Of a stretch of 64,000 nucleotides of DNA, positions 25,582 to 34,767 are shown piece by piece. The position numbers and the translations under genes are program-made. Origin of the DNA: Streptomyces mirabilis (lineage in GTDB: Bacteria > Actinomycetota > Actinomycetes > Streptomycetales > Streptomycetaceae); NCBI RefSeq assembly GCF_018310535.1, contig NZ_CP074102.1:620001-684000 (forward strand). Direction: 5' to 3'. Each line of letters begins with the position of its first letter. The first letter of the stretch is position 1. The notes under the pieces were generated by a model. The model had not been told where the DNA came from. It worked only from the letters and a program-made list of their open reading frames with translations, and did no database searches.

Positions 25582-25930
25582 CCTTCTCGTTGTGCGTGTC
25601 CATCGGGACCACTGGGCAGGCGCGGTGGGCTCAGTCGGGTGTACTCCTCCTCCGACTCCGTCCTCTGATCTGGACGGCTTTCGGAGCGCTCGTCGTGAGC
25701 GGCGCGCTCACCACGATTCGAGGAAGATCCCTCAGCACGTCGTTTCGGGGAAGAGGCAGAGGCGTCTTGGGCTGTTGCGTTGCGCTTTGCATGGGTGCCG
25801 TCGGCGTTCGCTCCCCGTACGACTCGGGTGCTCCCCGGCGTAAGAGGCGTCCTTCCGCGTGCTTGGGAAGGCTTCGGCCGGCCACCAGCGATCCCGTCAG
25901 CGCGGGCTGGCTGGCTTCGTCGGTGTCGAT
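25582..25930. other. Intergenic stretch between mycosin and IS21, no gene seen
   Basis: About 350 bp with only short, unlikely reading frames. It should hold what is left of the mycosin upstream region, cut off from the WXG genes at 31.5-33.5 kb. I see no promoter or hairpin I would defend. Confidence 0.4.
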
Positions 25931-26125
25931 CGACTCCATCTATAGGGCTGTTCTGACTCCACCCAGCGGCTGGGGAGGTCAGTTTGGTAGGTGAGATCTG
26001 ACTCCACCTGGTGGGGCCCCGAGGCGGAGCTGTTGGTTCTGGCTGTGCCGTAGGTCGGTGTGCCCTCGGAAGCGCAACTGCGCCTGCCGCGCGGAACGCG
26101 GACGGAGGGTGGATAGCCTGATCTT

Positions 26126-26668
26126 GTGACGGATGACGCAGGTGGGTGGCAGCAACTGGCTGACCTTCTGCCGCCGGTGGATGCCCAAGAGGTCATGGAC
26201 TGCTGGGCAATCGGCGAGCAGGAGGCTGGACTCGACATCCTCGTCGCGAGCTTGCTGAGACGGGAGACGCCGATCAGCGATCGGTCGCGCGCCCAGTTGG
26301 CGGTGACCGCGGAGGTCTGGGGTCAGCGAGAGGCACTCGAACCGAAGATCATTCAGTGCCGTCGTCATGCAGACGGCGATGGCGATGTGCGGGTGATCGC
26401 TCCCGCTGATGCCGTTCCCGTGCCAGGGCCGGTGATCGGTAGCCAAAGGGAGCTGGCCGAGCAACTCGTGGTCCCCTGGATCGCATGCACCAGTTGCCAG
26501 CAGGTCCTCGGCCGGGCCCATACCCGTGAGCCCTGGGGCGACCTCTCCTACCTGGCGACGCATTACGTCCTGTTCAGCCCGGGAGCGGTGGCACGGACCC
26601 GCCTTTTCGGCCCGTCGGCGGCCAACGAGGCCTTCGCCGCCCTGATCTCCTGCACGATCTGCCAGTAG
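26126..26668 (+). CDS. Hypothetical protein, possible immunity-like passenger of IS21
   Basis: A 180-residue acidic protein starting with GTG, between the IS21 left repeat and istB, convergent with istB. It has a helical first half (DCWAIGEQEAGLDILVASLLRRETPIS) and a Cys-containing second half (CTSCQQVLG ... SCTICQ), which could bind a metal. Compact acidic proteins of this style are often immunity proteins, but I have no direct evidence. It is not a known IS21 component. Confidence 0.6.
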   Translation: MTDDAGGWQQLADLLPPVDAQEVMDCWAIGEQEAGLDILVASLLRRETPISDRSRAQLAVTAEVWGQREALEPKIIQCRRHADGDGDVRVIAPADAVPVPGPVIGSQRELAEQLVVPWIACTSCQQVLGRAHTREPWGDLSYLATHYVLFSPGAVARTRLFGPSAANEAFAALISCTICQ

Positions 26669-26692
26669 TCGGAATGCCACGCATGACCGCTT

Positions 26693-27499
26693 TCAGCCGG
26701 CGGCTAGGCGCTCCGCCTGCTGTTCGGCGCGGGCCCGGGTCTGCTGGAGGCGGTAGGAGTCGGTGCCGGTCTCGATGATGTTGCCGCCGAAGGTGAGCCG
26801 GTCCACGATCGCCGCGCAGAGCCGGGGGTCGGTGAAGGTCTTCGTCCACCCTCCGAACGATTCGTTCGAAGCGATCGCCACGGAGTTCTTTTCCTCACGC
26901 TCCGTCAAAACCTGGAACAGCAGCTCCGCTCCCCGACGATCAAGCTCCATATATCCAAGTTCATCGATACAAAGGAGATCGACACGGCCGTAGCGGGCGA
27001 TGGTCTTGGCCAGCATCTTCTCGTCCGCGGCCTCCACCAGCTCGTTGACGAGCTTGGTCGCCAGCACGTACTTGACCCGGTACTCGTGCATCGCCGCCTC
27101 GGTGCCCAGTGCGATGAGCAGGTGCGACTTACCGGTCCCGCTGTCGCCGATCAAGCACAGCGGCAGACCCTTCTTGACCCACTCGCACTTCGCCAGCGTG
27201 TTGATCGTGGCCGGGTCGATGGCAGGGTTGGCCTCGAAATCGAACTGCCGCAACGACTTGTCGCGCGGAAAGCCAGCCGCCTTGATCCGGCGCTCGGAAC
27301 GCCGCCGGGCCCGGTCATCGCACTCCGACAGCAGCAGCTCGGCGAGGAATCCGCGGTAGGTCATCTGGTCGCGAAGCGCGGCTTCGGCCAGCTCGGGATA
27401 CTGGGTGCGGATGGTCGGCAGCCGGAGCATCCGGCACGAGGCGTCGACGGCGGTGTCGGCGGCCTGCTCGGTCAGTCCGCGGTTGCGCTTGGCGGTCAT
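26693..27499 (-). CDS. istB: IS21-family helper ATPase IstB
   Basis: A 268-residue AAA+ transposition helper. Walker A is GDSGTGKS, Walker B is LLCIDELGYM, followed by AIASNESFGGW and a C-terminal GNIIETGTDSYRL block. The ATG at 27499 has AGGAAGAGG before it; an ATG at 27517 overlapping the istA stop is also possible. It is translationally close to istA, as is normal. Confidence 0.94.
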   Translation of the reverse strand: MTAKRNRGLTEQAADTAVDASCRMLRLPTIRTQYPELAEAALRDQMTYRGFLAELLLSECDDRARRRSERRIKAAGFPRDKSLRQFDFEANPAIDPATINTLAKCEWVKKGLPLCLIGDSGTGKSHLLIALGTEAAMHEYRVKYVLATKLVNELVEAADEKMLAKTIARYGRVDLLCIDELGYMELDRRGAELLFQVLTEREEKNSVAIASNESFGGWTKTFTDPRLCAAIVDRLTFGGNIIETGTDSYRLQQTRARAEQQAERLAAG

Positions 27500-27513
27500 G
27501 GTGCCTCTTCCTG

Positions 27514-29151
27514 TCATGCCGGGCCGTCGGCGGGACGCCGGCGGAATCGCAGCAGCTGGTCGTAGGCGGCCACCGACGGCAGCGGCCTGGGGTCGGGCGG
27601 CAGGACGGCCAGGCGCCGCTCGGTCAGCGAGGTCACTGTCGCCCCGCCGTCCATCCGCCGATGCGGCCGCTCCTGCTCGGCGGCCTCGGTGGGCTGGTCG
27701 GCGTCGCCCCATTTGCGCGCCTCCAGCGCGACCGCGTCGGCGGTCATGGCGCCGGCCCGCAGCGCGGTCGCGATCCCGGCGACCACGTGCTCGTGGACCA
27801 TGTGCCGGTGCAGCAGCAGCACGGAGATCAGCGCGCGGGTGCCCTCCGCGTCGCCGTGGGCCTTGCAGGCCGCCTGCCACCAGGCGTCGTGGACCGGGGT
27901 GAACTTGCCCGCCGACCGGGCCTGGTCCAGGGCGGTGGCCCCGGGCAGCGCACCTGGCTTGCGGACCAGTGCTTCCAGGTAGTGGTCCAGTTCCAGGCGA
28001 GAGCCGCCCTTGGCGATCAGCCGCTCGTGCCGGGCGACTTCCTTGTGCGCGTCGTAGACCACCAGCTCGGAGGCGTGCAGCACGACCCGCACCATCCGCC
28101 CGATCAGCCGCACCGGCACCGAGTAGTGGTTGGTGCGCACGCTGACCTGCGCGTATCTGTCCACCCGCAGCGAGGAGACCAGTCCGGTCTCGAACTCCTC
28201 CTCGGGCAGCGGGACCAGCAGCGGGCGCTCGACCGCGAACATCTCACCGATCGTCAGTGCCCTCTGCAGGATCCGGCGCGCGTCGTCCTCCCGGTCCCAG
28301 CGCTCCACCATCGCGTTCAGCTCGGCCAGCGACTCGACCTTCGGGACGGGGACCAGGTGGTTCCTGCGGAACCAGCCGATCTGGCCCTCGACGCCGCCCT
28401 TCTCATGGGCGCCCTCGATGCCCGGATTGCAGTAGAAACTGTTGATCGAAAAGTGCGACCGGAACGCCGTCCAGCGGTCACTCTCCACCCGCCCGCGGGT
28501 GCGGCCCAGAACCTTGCTCACCGCGGCGCGCAGATTGTCATAGCGGACCTTGCCGCGCGGCACGCCCCCGAGCACCTCAAGGGCGTGGACGTGGCCTTCC
28601 AGGAAGGCTTCCTGCCCGCACGAGGCGAAGATCTTGTGGACGGCTTTACCGCTGAACGAGAGCCGCAGCGAGAACAGGAACACCTTCGTGGGCACGCCCT
28701 GCAGGTGGATCCACACGTCACCGAAGTCGACCTCCGCCTCGTCACCGGGGCGGTGGGTCTGCGGCACGAACGCCTGAGGCGGCCCGCGGCCCTCCTCGAT
28801 GCGGATCTCCGGGCGGCGCTGGAAGATGTAGGCGCGGACCATCGAGTACGTCACGCCCTGGGCGTCGTGCTCCTCGATCAGCCGATCGAAGACCCGCTTG
28901 ACGGTATGCCGCTGCTTGCGCGGCGCATCCAGGTCGTCGCGCAGGATCTGGTCGATCGTCGCCTTGAACGCGTCCAGGCGCGAGCCCCGGGCGGGGAGCT
29001 GCTTGCGCGGTGTTGGCCAGACCGACTCCAGAGCCATCGCGACCGTCCTGCGGCCAACCCCGTACTTGGCCGACAACGCCCTGCTGGACAGCCCTTCGAC
29101 CCGAGCGTCATGGCGGATCGCCGCGTATAACTCGACCTTCGAAACGGGCAC
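27514..29151 (-). CDS. istA: IS21-family transposase IstA
   Basis: A DDE transposase of about 545 residues. The N-terminal helix-turn-helix is GLSSRALSAKYGVGRRTVAMAL. The catalytic residues are in AEVDFGDVW, RYDNLRAAV and GAHEKGGVEG. The GTG at 29151 (VPVSKVELYAAIRHD) was chosen over the upstream frame because family homology starts there. Its stop overlaps the possible istB start. Confidence 0.93.
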   Translation of the reverse strand: MPVSKVELYAAIRHDARVEGLSSRALSAKYGVGRRTVAMALESVWPTPRKQLPARGSRLDAFKATIDQILRDDLDAPRKQRHTVKRVFDRLIEEHDAQGVTYSMVRAYIFQRRPEIRIEEGRGPPQAFVPQTHRPGDEAEVDFGDVWIHLQGVPTKVFLFSLRLSFSGKAVHKIFASCGQEAFLEGHVHALEVLGGVPRGKVRYDNLRAAVSKVLGRTRGRVESDRWTAFRSHFSINSFYCNPGIEGAHEKGGVEGQIGWFRRNHLVPVPKVESLAELNAMVERWDREDDARRILQRALTIGEMFAVERPLLVPLPEEEFETGLVSSLRVDRYAQVSVRTNHYSVPVRLIGRMVRVVLHASELVVYDAHKEVARHERLIAKGGSRLELDHYLEALVRKPGALPGATALDQARSAGKFTPVHDAWWQAACKAHGDAEGTRALISVLLLHRHMVHEHVVAGIATALRAGAMTADAVALEARKWGDADQPTEAAEQERPHRRMDGGATVTSLTERRLAVLPPDPRPLPSVAAYDQLLRFRRRPADGPA

Positions 29152-29356
29152 TTGGGCCACCCAGGGGTACCTGATGCGCTTCGCATCCTCCCACCGCAAG
29201 GCCCTCGGTGGAGTCAAATCTCACCGACACCCAATCTCGCCCCGCTCCACTGGCGTCAGAACCCACCTACTGCTGGAGTCAGGACTCGGATCAGGCACAA
29301 ATTCCGTGAGGAGGATCAACGGGTTCGACTTCGTCGCCAGACGTGAGCGACGGCGT

Positions 29357-29785
29357 TCAGTCAGCCCATCCCGCGGTGTTCGAGTACGACTCATAGGAGT
29401 AGCGGGTGTTGCGATCCCATTTTTCGCCGGTGATGCGTTCGTATGCATGGTCCGGTGTGTAGAGCAGGCTCTCGGCCCAGCTGTGGTCGGTGGCGTACGG
29501 GACAAAGTCCGCAGGGTCTCGGATGACGCTTTCGAACGCGGTGCGGCCGGCGGCGACGACCGCGCAGCGTGTGTAGAGGAAGGCGTCGCTGGACATTCCC
29601 TCTCCGTGTTCCTTGCGGTCCAGACGGTAGAGCGTCCATGACAGCTGTTCGGCGAAGCCGGTGACCACGAACAGCGGGGACTGGGCGAGGCGGTCGGTCA
29701 ATTCAGCTGCAAGCCGTTCGGCGTCAGGGTCCGGTCCCGTGGGCCTGCACTCTTCGATGAGCTGCCAGAAGGCGTCTTCGTTCAT
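29357..29785 (-). CDS. DUF4240 domain protein (ISL3 passenger)
   Basis: A 142-residue protein (MNEDAFWQLIEECRPTGPDPD ...), a clear DUF4240 member with FWQLIE at the start and the YTRCAVVAAGRTAFESVIRDP core. It follows the transposase on the same strand, 29 bp after its stop, inside the inverted repeats. Function of DUF4240 is unknown; some members occur beside toxins. As an intact gene in a mobile element it may confer a selectable trait. Confidence 0.8.
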   Translation of the reverse strand: MNEDAFWQLIEECRPTGPDPDAERLAAELTDRLAQSPLFVVTGFAEQLSWTLYRLDRKEHGEGMSSDAFLYTRCAVVAAGRTAFESVIRDPADFVPYATDHSWAESLLYTPDHAYERITGEKWDRNTRYSYESYSNTAGWAD

Positions 29786-29814
29786 GCCGGTGAGCATGAC
29801 GCACCGGTCTGACA

Positions 29815-31452
29815 CTACGGCTGCGGTGTCCCCTTGTTTCCTGCTGCCGTCAGGAGGACACGTTTGCGGAGCAGGGGGAGCTTGGCTCGTCCGAACATCT
29901 GGCGTTTGATCATCTTGATGTGGTTGACACGGCCTTCCACTGGACCGGAGTTCCAGCAGGTGGTCAGGCCCTGAACTACAGCGTCCCAGTCCTTCTCCAG
30001 ACCACGGGTGAACGTGTGCAGGCCGGGCAGGTTCTCGGTGCGGGTGGCGGTGATCCAGTCTTTGAGGTGCTGGCCGGAGCGTGTTGTGAGGATCTCGGCG
30101 AAGGTGCGGACGTGCCCATGTAGGGCGGTGAGTTCGGGGCACTTGGCGAGGACTGCGGTGAACTGGTGCCGTTCTTTGTCGCCCAGGTGCTCGGGGTGCC
30201 GCATCATCCAGCCGGTGACCTGACGGACGCCCGGAGGTGCTGGGGCGACAACGCGGATCCGTAGCCGCCGCCGCGGTCGCAGATAGTCGCTGATCGTCTG
30301 GTAGCTGCCGCGGTAGCCGAGGTCCTGGAGCTCGGTGTGCAGATCGATTGCGTTGGTGGATCCTTCTGCCCAGCGTTTGTCCAGGTGAGCTTTGTAGGGA
30401 TCGAGTTGGCTGGGCCGGGGCTGGCGCCGTCCGGTCAACAGTTGTTCGGGGGTCTCGGCGCGGGCGGTGCGACGCACGGTGTTGCCGCCCATGTGCAGTT
30501 CCCGGGCGATCTCGCGGATGCCGTGTCCCTGTGCTAACAGGGCGTGGACGGTCGCATGGCGTTCGCGGAAGCGTGCCTCGATGGGCGACATTTCCTTCTC
30601 GGCGTCCGCATGATCGGCAACGGCGTCGTTCGTCAGGCCCTCGTCACTGACGGCAGCCGACTTCAGGCAGTTGTTGTGGCGGCGCACGCTCCGTTCGACG
30701 GCCGTGCCGAGGTTCTGCCAGAGGTGGAAACGGTCAGCGACCTGGATCGCGTTCGGGGCACCGGTGCGGGCGCCCTCGGCGTAAGAACCGGCGCGATCAC
30801 GGCAGATGATCTCGGAACCGGGATGTTCCCGCAGCCAGTTGGCCAGGGTCGCAGCATCACGGCCGGGCAACAGGTCCAGAGGCTGACCGGTCTCGCAGTC
30901 GATGAACACAGTGCCGTAATGCTGTCCGCGGCGGGTGGCGAAGTCGTCGACGCCCAGCACCTTCGGAACGGTCCAGGCCGGATCGGGTAGGGCCATCACC
31001 ATCCGTAATAGTGTCGTCCGGCTCACCCGAGCGTGCAGAACAGCAGCGAGACGGCTCCCGGCCCGGCCGGCGAGCGCGACGGCGACAGCCTCCAGAACTC
31101 GCCGGGCGGCAGGCGTACGACGGCCATAGCGAACGGTCAGCCCCTCGACCTGCTCGGCAAACGTACGCCGCGAACAACGAACGTTCTCGCAGTACAGACG
31201 CCGCACGGTCAACTCGATCAGCACCGGTCGATCTCCAACCGGCGTGTCGGCAAGGCATCTTCCATACGTACTGTGCACCCGCTTGGACATCACCGCACAT
31301 CCGGGGCAGGCGACCTCAGCCACCCGAGTTCTCGCCATCAGGCGAATCACTCCGCACTCGAAGAACACACGCTCCAGCAGTAACGCGCTGAGGTGCGGAA
31401 ACAGATCACCGACGAGCTCATCACACCGCACCACGGTCCCAGATGACGCCAC
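29815..31452 (-). CDS. ISL3-family transposase
   Basis: A 545-residue transposase that appears intact. The N-terminal zinc-finger region is VACPGCAVMSKRVHSTYGRCL and YCENVRCSRRTF; a helix-turn-helix is IREIARELHMGGNTVRR. The DDE residues are in VLGVDDFATRRGQ, RDRAGSYAEGA and the C-terminal GPVEGRVNHIKMIKRQMFGRA block. The element has perfect ends and a target duplication, so it could still be mobile. Confidence 0.93.
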   Translation of the reverse strand: MASSGTVVRCDELVGDLFPHLSALLLERVFFECGVIRLMARTRVAEVACPGCAVMSKRVHSTYGRCLADTPVGDRPVLIELTVRRLYCENVRCSRRTFAEQVEGLTVRYGRRTPAARRVLEAVAVALAGRAGSRLAAVLHARVSRTTLLRMVMALPDPAWTVPKVLGVDDFATRRGQHYGTVFIDCETGQPLDLLPGRDAATLANWLREHPGSEIICRDRAGSYAEGARTGAPNAIQVADRFHLWQNLGTAVERSVRRHNNCLKSAAVSDEGLTNDAVADHADAEKEMSPIEARFRERHATVHALLAQGHGIREIARELHMGGNTVRRTARAETPEQLLTGRRQPRPSQLDPYKAHLDKRWAEGSTNAIDLHTELQDLGYRGSYQTISDYLRPRRRLRIRVVAPAPPGVRQVTGWMMRHPEHLGDKERHQFTAVLAKCPELTALHGHVRTFAEILTTRSGQHLKDWITATRTENLPGLHTFTRGLEKDWDAVVQGLTTCWNSGPVEGRVNHIKMIKRQMFGRAKLPLLRKRVLLTAAGNKGTPQP

Positions 31453-31482
31453 GTCACCGAGACCGAACCCCGTTGATCCTCC

Positions 31483-32904
31483 TCACGGAATTTGTGCCTG
31501 ATCCCAGGACTCACCTACAAAGCCAGCTGGCAGCCCTGCACGCTGCGTTCCGCCCTCGGGGGCGGCCATACGGCCTCCGCCACGGGCTTGCGTGGCACCC
31601 GGGCTCGTGCCCCCGGTGCTGCCGCGACGGCCCATGGGAGTCTGCTGTTGGCTCGGGGTGCCGCCGATGACGTTGCCGCGTGGGATCGCACCAGTGGGCC
31701 GTCCTGCAGTCGGAGAGACGGGACGGCCACCAGTGATGCCGTTGGCGCCCCGAACCGGGGCAGCACTGGACGATCCACGCCCAGGCGCAGGCTGGCCCCC
31801 AGGGCCAGCGGGGCCGAGTAGCCCACGCCCCGGGATCGATGCGCGTGGGCTTCCGGACGTGCTGGGCCCTGACGGCGTGGGCACTGAACTCCGGCCACCA
31901 TATGGGGAAGCTCCTCCGCGCCCTCCAGGACCCCGTGGAAGCGTCGCCCCTCCCCCGAACGCAGGCAGCAGCAGACCAGTTGGCGACGGCGTCCTGATGT
32001 CTGGAGCGCTGCCCCCCGAGTGGGGAACCGCAGGGGTGGAAGGAGCAGTTGGAATGGATGGGAGGGTGCCCACGCTGTCGATCGCCGTGTTCGTAGGGTC
32101 TGCACGACGCTCAGGCGTCGCATGTGGCAGTACCGGCTCACTCGTCGCGTGGTGACGCGAGACACCCAGCGGCACCGGGTCGGTCTCGCTTGACCTCGCG
32201 CCGAGGACAGCCGCGTGGTGGGGCGACTGCGCCCGTGATATCGGTTCCCGGCTTACCACGCCGTCGGAGGACGGGGCAGTGATGTGCGTTCCTCCATTGA
32301 GCGATTCCGGCACGAACTGCCCCGGCAGCTCCGGAAACTTCGGCGCCTCCAGTGCATTGATCCGCTCCGTCGAGGCGGTGTACGACTGGGCGAGCTTCAT
32401 CATCAAGCCGCCCGCCTCGGCACTGTCGTTGGCGTACGAGGTCTTGGCTGTCTTCATCTCGGCGTCCGATGGGCCGCCGTCATGATTGCCGACATCGGTC
32501 GCCTTGGCCGCGTGCGCGTCGAGCACCGACCGTGCGGTGACACTCTGCTTCCGCAGGATCTCCAGCTGGGGCTTGACCTCGTGCAGTGTGTCCGCCGCAT
32601 GGCTCAGCCACTTGCCCGCGTTCCCGCTGTAATCGCCCAGGCTCAAGGTGGTCTGGGCGGCCTGGTAGATCCACTTTCGGAACGCCTCGCCGCCCTCGCC
32701 CTCCCACTCGACCGCTAGGCTGTGGTGCCGCAGATCGGTACCGATCTCGTTGATCGTCTTCGCGGCCTGGGTCAGCAGATCGCCAAGGTCTGAGGCTGTG
32801 GCTCCGTCCGCGGCCTCGACCATGGACCACAGCTGTTCGGGGTCCTGGACCAGGAACCGGGACTGCCGGATCGACTGCCACGCCCGGCTGGCCAGATCAG
32901 ACAT
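31483..32904 (-). CDS. WXG100/PPE-like type VII secretion protein with IS-derived C-terminus
   Basis: 473 residues. The N-terminal ~180 residues form a helical WXG100-like domain (WSMVEAADGATAS ... LAVEWEGEGGEAFRKWIY). The remainder is a low-complexity Gly/Pro/Ser-rich tail. The last residues after GFVGES (WDQAQIP and the stop) are read from inside the ISL3 right repeat, so the insertion rewrote the C-terminus. Without the insertion the frame would meet TGA directly after GFVGES, within the IS21 end, so the original 3' end was probably already altered. It follows the 165-residue helper and belongs upstream of the mycosin. Confidence 0.78.
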   Translation of the reverse strand: MSDLASRAWQSIRQSRFLVQDPEQLWSMVEAADGATASDLGDLLTQAAKTINEIGTDLRHHSLAVEWEGEGGEAFRKWIYQAAQTTLSLGDYSGNAGKWLSHAADTLHEVKPQLEILRKQSVTARSVLDAHAAKATDVGNHDGGPSDAEMKTAKTSYANDSAEAGGLMMKLAQSYTASTERINALEAPKFPELPGQFVPESLNGGTHITAPSSDGVVSREPISRAQSPHHAAVLGARSSETDPVPLGVSRHHATSEPVLPHATPERRADPTNTAIDSVGTLPSIPTAPSTPAVPHSGGSAPDIRTPSPTGLLLPAFGGGATLPRGPGGRGGASPYGGRSSVPTPSGPSTSGSPRASIPGRGLLGPAGPGGQPAPGRGSSSAAPVRGANGITGGRPVSPTAGRPTGAIPRGNVIGGTPSQQQTPMGRRGSTGGTSPGATQARGGGRMAAPEGGTQRAGLPAGFVGESWDQAQIP

Positions 32905-32964
32905 GGAGCCACCCCGCCTTTTCCGCCGCGAACACCGCGATGCTCTCCATCGCCGACACGGGCA

Positions 32965-33462
32965 TCACAGACTCCCCGCATCCGCGTCCGAGGACCCGGA
33001 CGCCTGCTGGTCACGGCCAGGCACCCCCGAAGAGGCGCTGCTGGTACGTTCCTTCACCCCGTGCCCCGCCTGGTCACCGAGTAGCTTGTCGGCCTCGACC
33101 CGGATCCGGCTCAGACGGTCGCGGATGTCTTCGTCGAGGCTGTGGTAGCCGGCCTTCGACGCGTCGACCGTGACAACCAGCCCCTCGATCTGCAGCGCCA
33201 GCATCTTGGACAGCTTCTCCAACTGGGAGTGCACCCGCGTGTAGGCGGCGTGCAGCGCATCAGCCTCGTCGAAGTTGCCCAGCCGCCCGGCTGGCAGGGC
33301 ACCGTCCGCGATCCTGTGCGGCGCAGCCTTCGACTTGTCCAGCTGAGTCAGGAGGGCATCCACCCGCTTCTTGAAGATCGTGAGCGTCTCACCCTCGACG
33401 CGCAACGCCTGGGCCATGCCGACACCGGCAGCCGTAACCGGTCCGATACCGGACGCCGCCAT
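32965..33462 (-). CDS. Small helical WXG100-like partner protein
   Basis: A 165-residue protein from ATG at 33462. It has long amphipathic helices (ETLTIFKKRVDALLTQLDKS, EADALHAAYTRVHSQLEKL), with a disordered Ser/Gly-rich end. It has the size and shape of WXG100-family partners, though no strict WXG motif is seen. It precedes the PPE-like gene by 60 bp and is the likely first gene of the operon. Confidence 0.68.
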   Translation of the reverse strand: MAASGIGPVTAAGVGMAQALRVEGETLTIFKKRVDALLTQLDKSKAAPHRIADGALPAGRLGNFDEADALHAAYTRVHSQLEKLSKMLALQIEGLVVTVDASKAGYHSLDEDIRDRLSRIRVEADKLLGDQAGHGVKERTSSASSGVPGRDQQASGSSDADAGSL

Positions 33463-34040
33463 TGCCCCGGCAGCCGCCTCCAGTGCAGCGGCAGTTGCCT
33501 GCGGATCCCCCGCCGTACAGTCAGTTCCTCAGCAAGCACTCTAGGCTACTTACTGGTAGTGCCCCTGACATCTCCATCCGTAACAGAAGCAACTCCGGCA
33601 CGATAGCTGTGATCTTGAGCCTTCACGGAATTCTGACGCCGACGAGGAGCGCAGCTGGCTGGAAAGCGCTCCTGACTAGCGTCACGGCTGCGCCACTGAC
33701 GCCGTCTCTTCACTCATAGCACCCAGGGCCTGAGCATGAACGGTGTCTGCGGCCCGGCACACGAAGCAGGCCGTGAATGGCCGAGGCCAACCTGCGCTCG
33801 GGCGGCACCGCAGATCTGAGGCAGCGTGTCTGTCGGCTCGCCGAACTCAACCCCTGGGCCTTCACCACCAGATCGCGACAGCACCCCCTCGCCCGTCAGC
33901 GACGGGAATGCAGTCAGTGCCGTCGTCATGGCCGGCGACCAGTCCCGGCTGAAGGGCGGCGACCTGGTCACCTCCGGCATCCGGCGGTTCCGCACAGCGG
34001 GTCCCCCACAGCGCGAACAATCGCCATCGAAAGGGCTTGC
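33463..34040. other. Intergenic region before IS630, no convincing gene
   Basis: About 580 bp. The part next to 33462 should contain the promoter of the WXG operon. The rest gives only short frames on both strands with no recognised protein; it may be eroded gene sequence. It ends at the TA where IS630 is inserted. Confidence 0.4.
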
Positions 34041-34148
34041 TAGTGCTGTGACCGCAAAGGTTCACCGGCCTGGGGCGTGTGTCTTCCTTTGGCTGAGCAG
34101 ATGTTCAGGAGCACTCGGGCAAGGGAACCGTCGCAGGAACGCTGCGCG

Positions 34149-34721
34149 TCACACGCCGGCGGATGAGCTTTGTCGTCGGGAGAGGGATAGCCTGCGTCGC
34201 CCTCGGTCGATCTCGGTGACGACCACCGTGATCTCGTCGCCGACCTGGACGACATCTGCTGGAGTCTCCACCGGTGTCCAGGCGAGCTCGCGCAGGTGAA
34301 CCAGTCCCTCGATCCCGTCGGCGACCTGGACGAAGACGCCGAACGGGATCAGCTTGGTGACCTGGCCAGGCAGTTTCTGCCCCACCGCGATGGTGTCGGC
34401 GAATACCTGAAAGGGGTCCGGCTGTGTGGCTTTCAAGGACAGTCTGGCCTCCAGGTTCCATGTGTCGAACTGGAGAAACTCGCATGAGACGCGCTGCCCG
34501 ACCTGCACGACGTCGGTGGCTGCCTCGAAGCGTCGCCAGGACAGTTCAGCGAAGGAGATGAACCCGACGCCGGGGAAGACCGGATGGTCGGGTCCGTCGT
34601 CCAGCGCCACGAACACACCGAACCGTTCGATCGCTGTGACGGTGCCGGAAAGGAACTCGCCGCGGTGCAGTGACTCTAGGAATGCCCAGAGTTCTGGGTT
34701 CTCAGACGGTCCACCCATCAT
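34149..34721 (-). CDS. S1 RNA-binding domain protein, two repeats (IS630 passenger)
   Basis: A 190-residue protein with two S1/OB-fold repeats: GEFLSGTVTAIERFGVFVALD (first half) and GQKLPGQVTKLIPFGVFVQVADGIEGLVH (second half, textbook S1). S1 domains bind single-stranded RNA or nucleic acid, as in ribosomal protein S1 and polynucleotide phosphorylase. It lies within the IS630 ends, 46 bp downstream of the transposase, same strand. A decayed relative of its N-terminus is at 39397. Confidence 0.85.
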   Translation of the reverse strand: MMGGPSENPELWAFLESLHRGEFLSGTVTAIERFGVFVALDDGPDHPVFPGVGFISFAELSWRRFEAATDVVQVGQRVSCEFLQFDTWNLEARLSLKATQPDPFQVFADTIAVGQKLPGQVTKLIPFGVFVQVADGIEGLVHLRELAWTPVETPADVVQVGDEITVVVTEIDRGRRRLSLSRRQSSSAGV

Positions 34722-34767
34722 GCTCCCAGCCTTTCACGAGGAGCTGCGCACTGGGTAGGAAGTGCGC

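Larger units (their letters stand above)
25931..29281. mobile_element. IS21-family insertion sequence with a passenger gene
   Basis: istA and istB lie on the minus strand. The ends are long imperfect inverted repeats: left 25931-26010, right (complement) 29205-29281. Both contain GTTCTGAC and GGTGAGAT-TGACTCCACC blocks spaced alike, the multiple-terminal-repeat pattern of IS21. The exact outer bases are uncertain and I could not define a target duplication. At about 3.35 kb it is longer than usual because it also holds an unrelated plus-strand gene. Confidence 0.85.
29288..31504. mobile_element. ISL3-family insertion sequence carrying a DUF4240 passenger
   Basis: A 2217-bp element with perfect 36-bp terminal inverted repeats (29288-29323 and 31469-31504). 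The 8-bp target duplication CAGGACTC is at 29280-29287 and 31505-31512. The left duplication includes the last two bases of the IS21 right end, so this element landed at the IS21 border and must be younger than IS21. It contains the transposase and, downstream on the same strand, a DUF4240 gene. Confidence 0.94.

Noticed and set aside
25631..25939. 102-residue minus-strand frame beside IS21
   Set aside because: No motif, no ribosome site, and its start runs into the IS21 left end.
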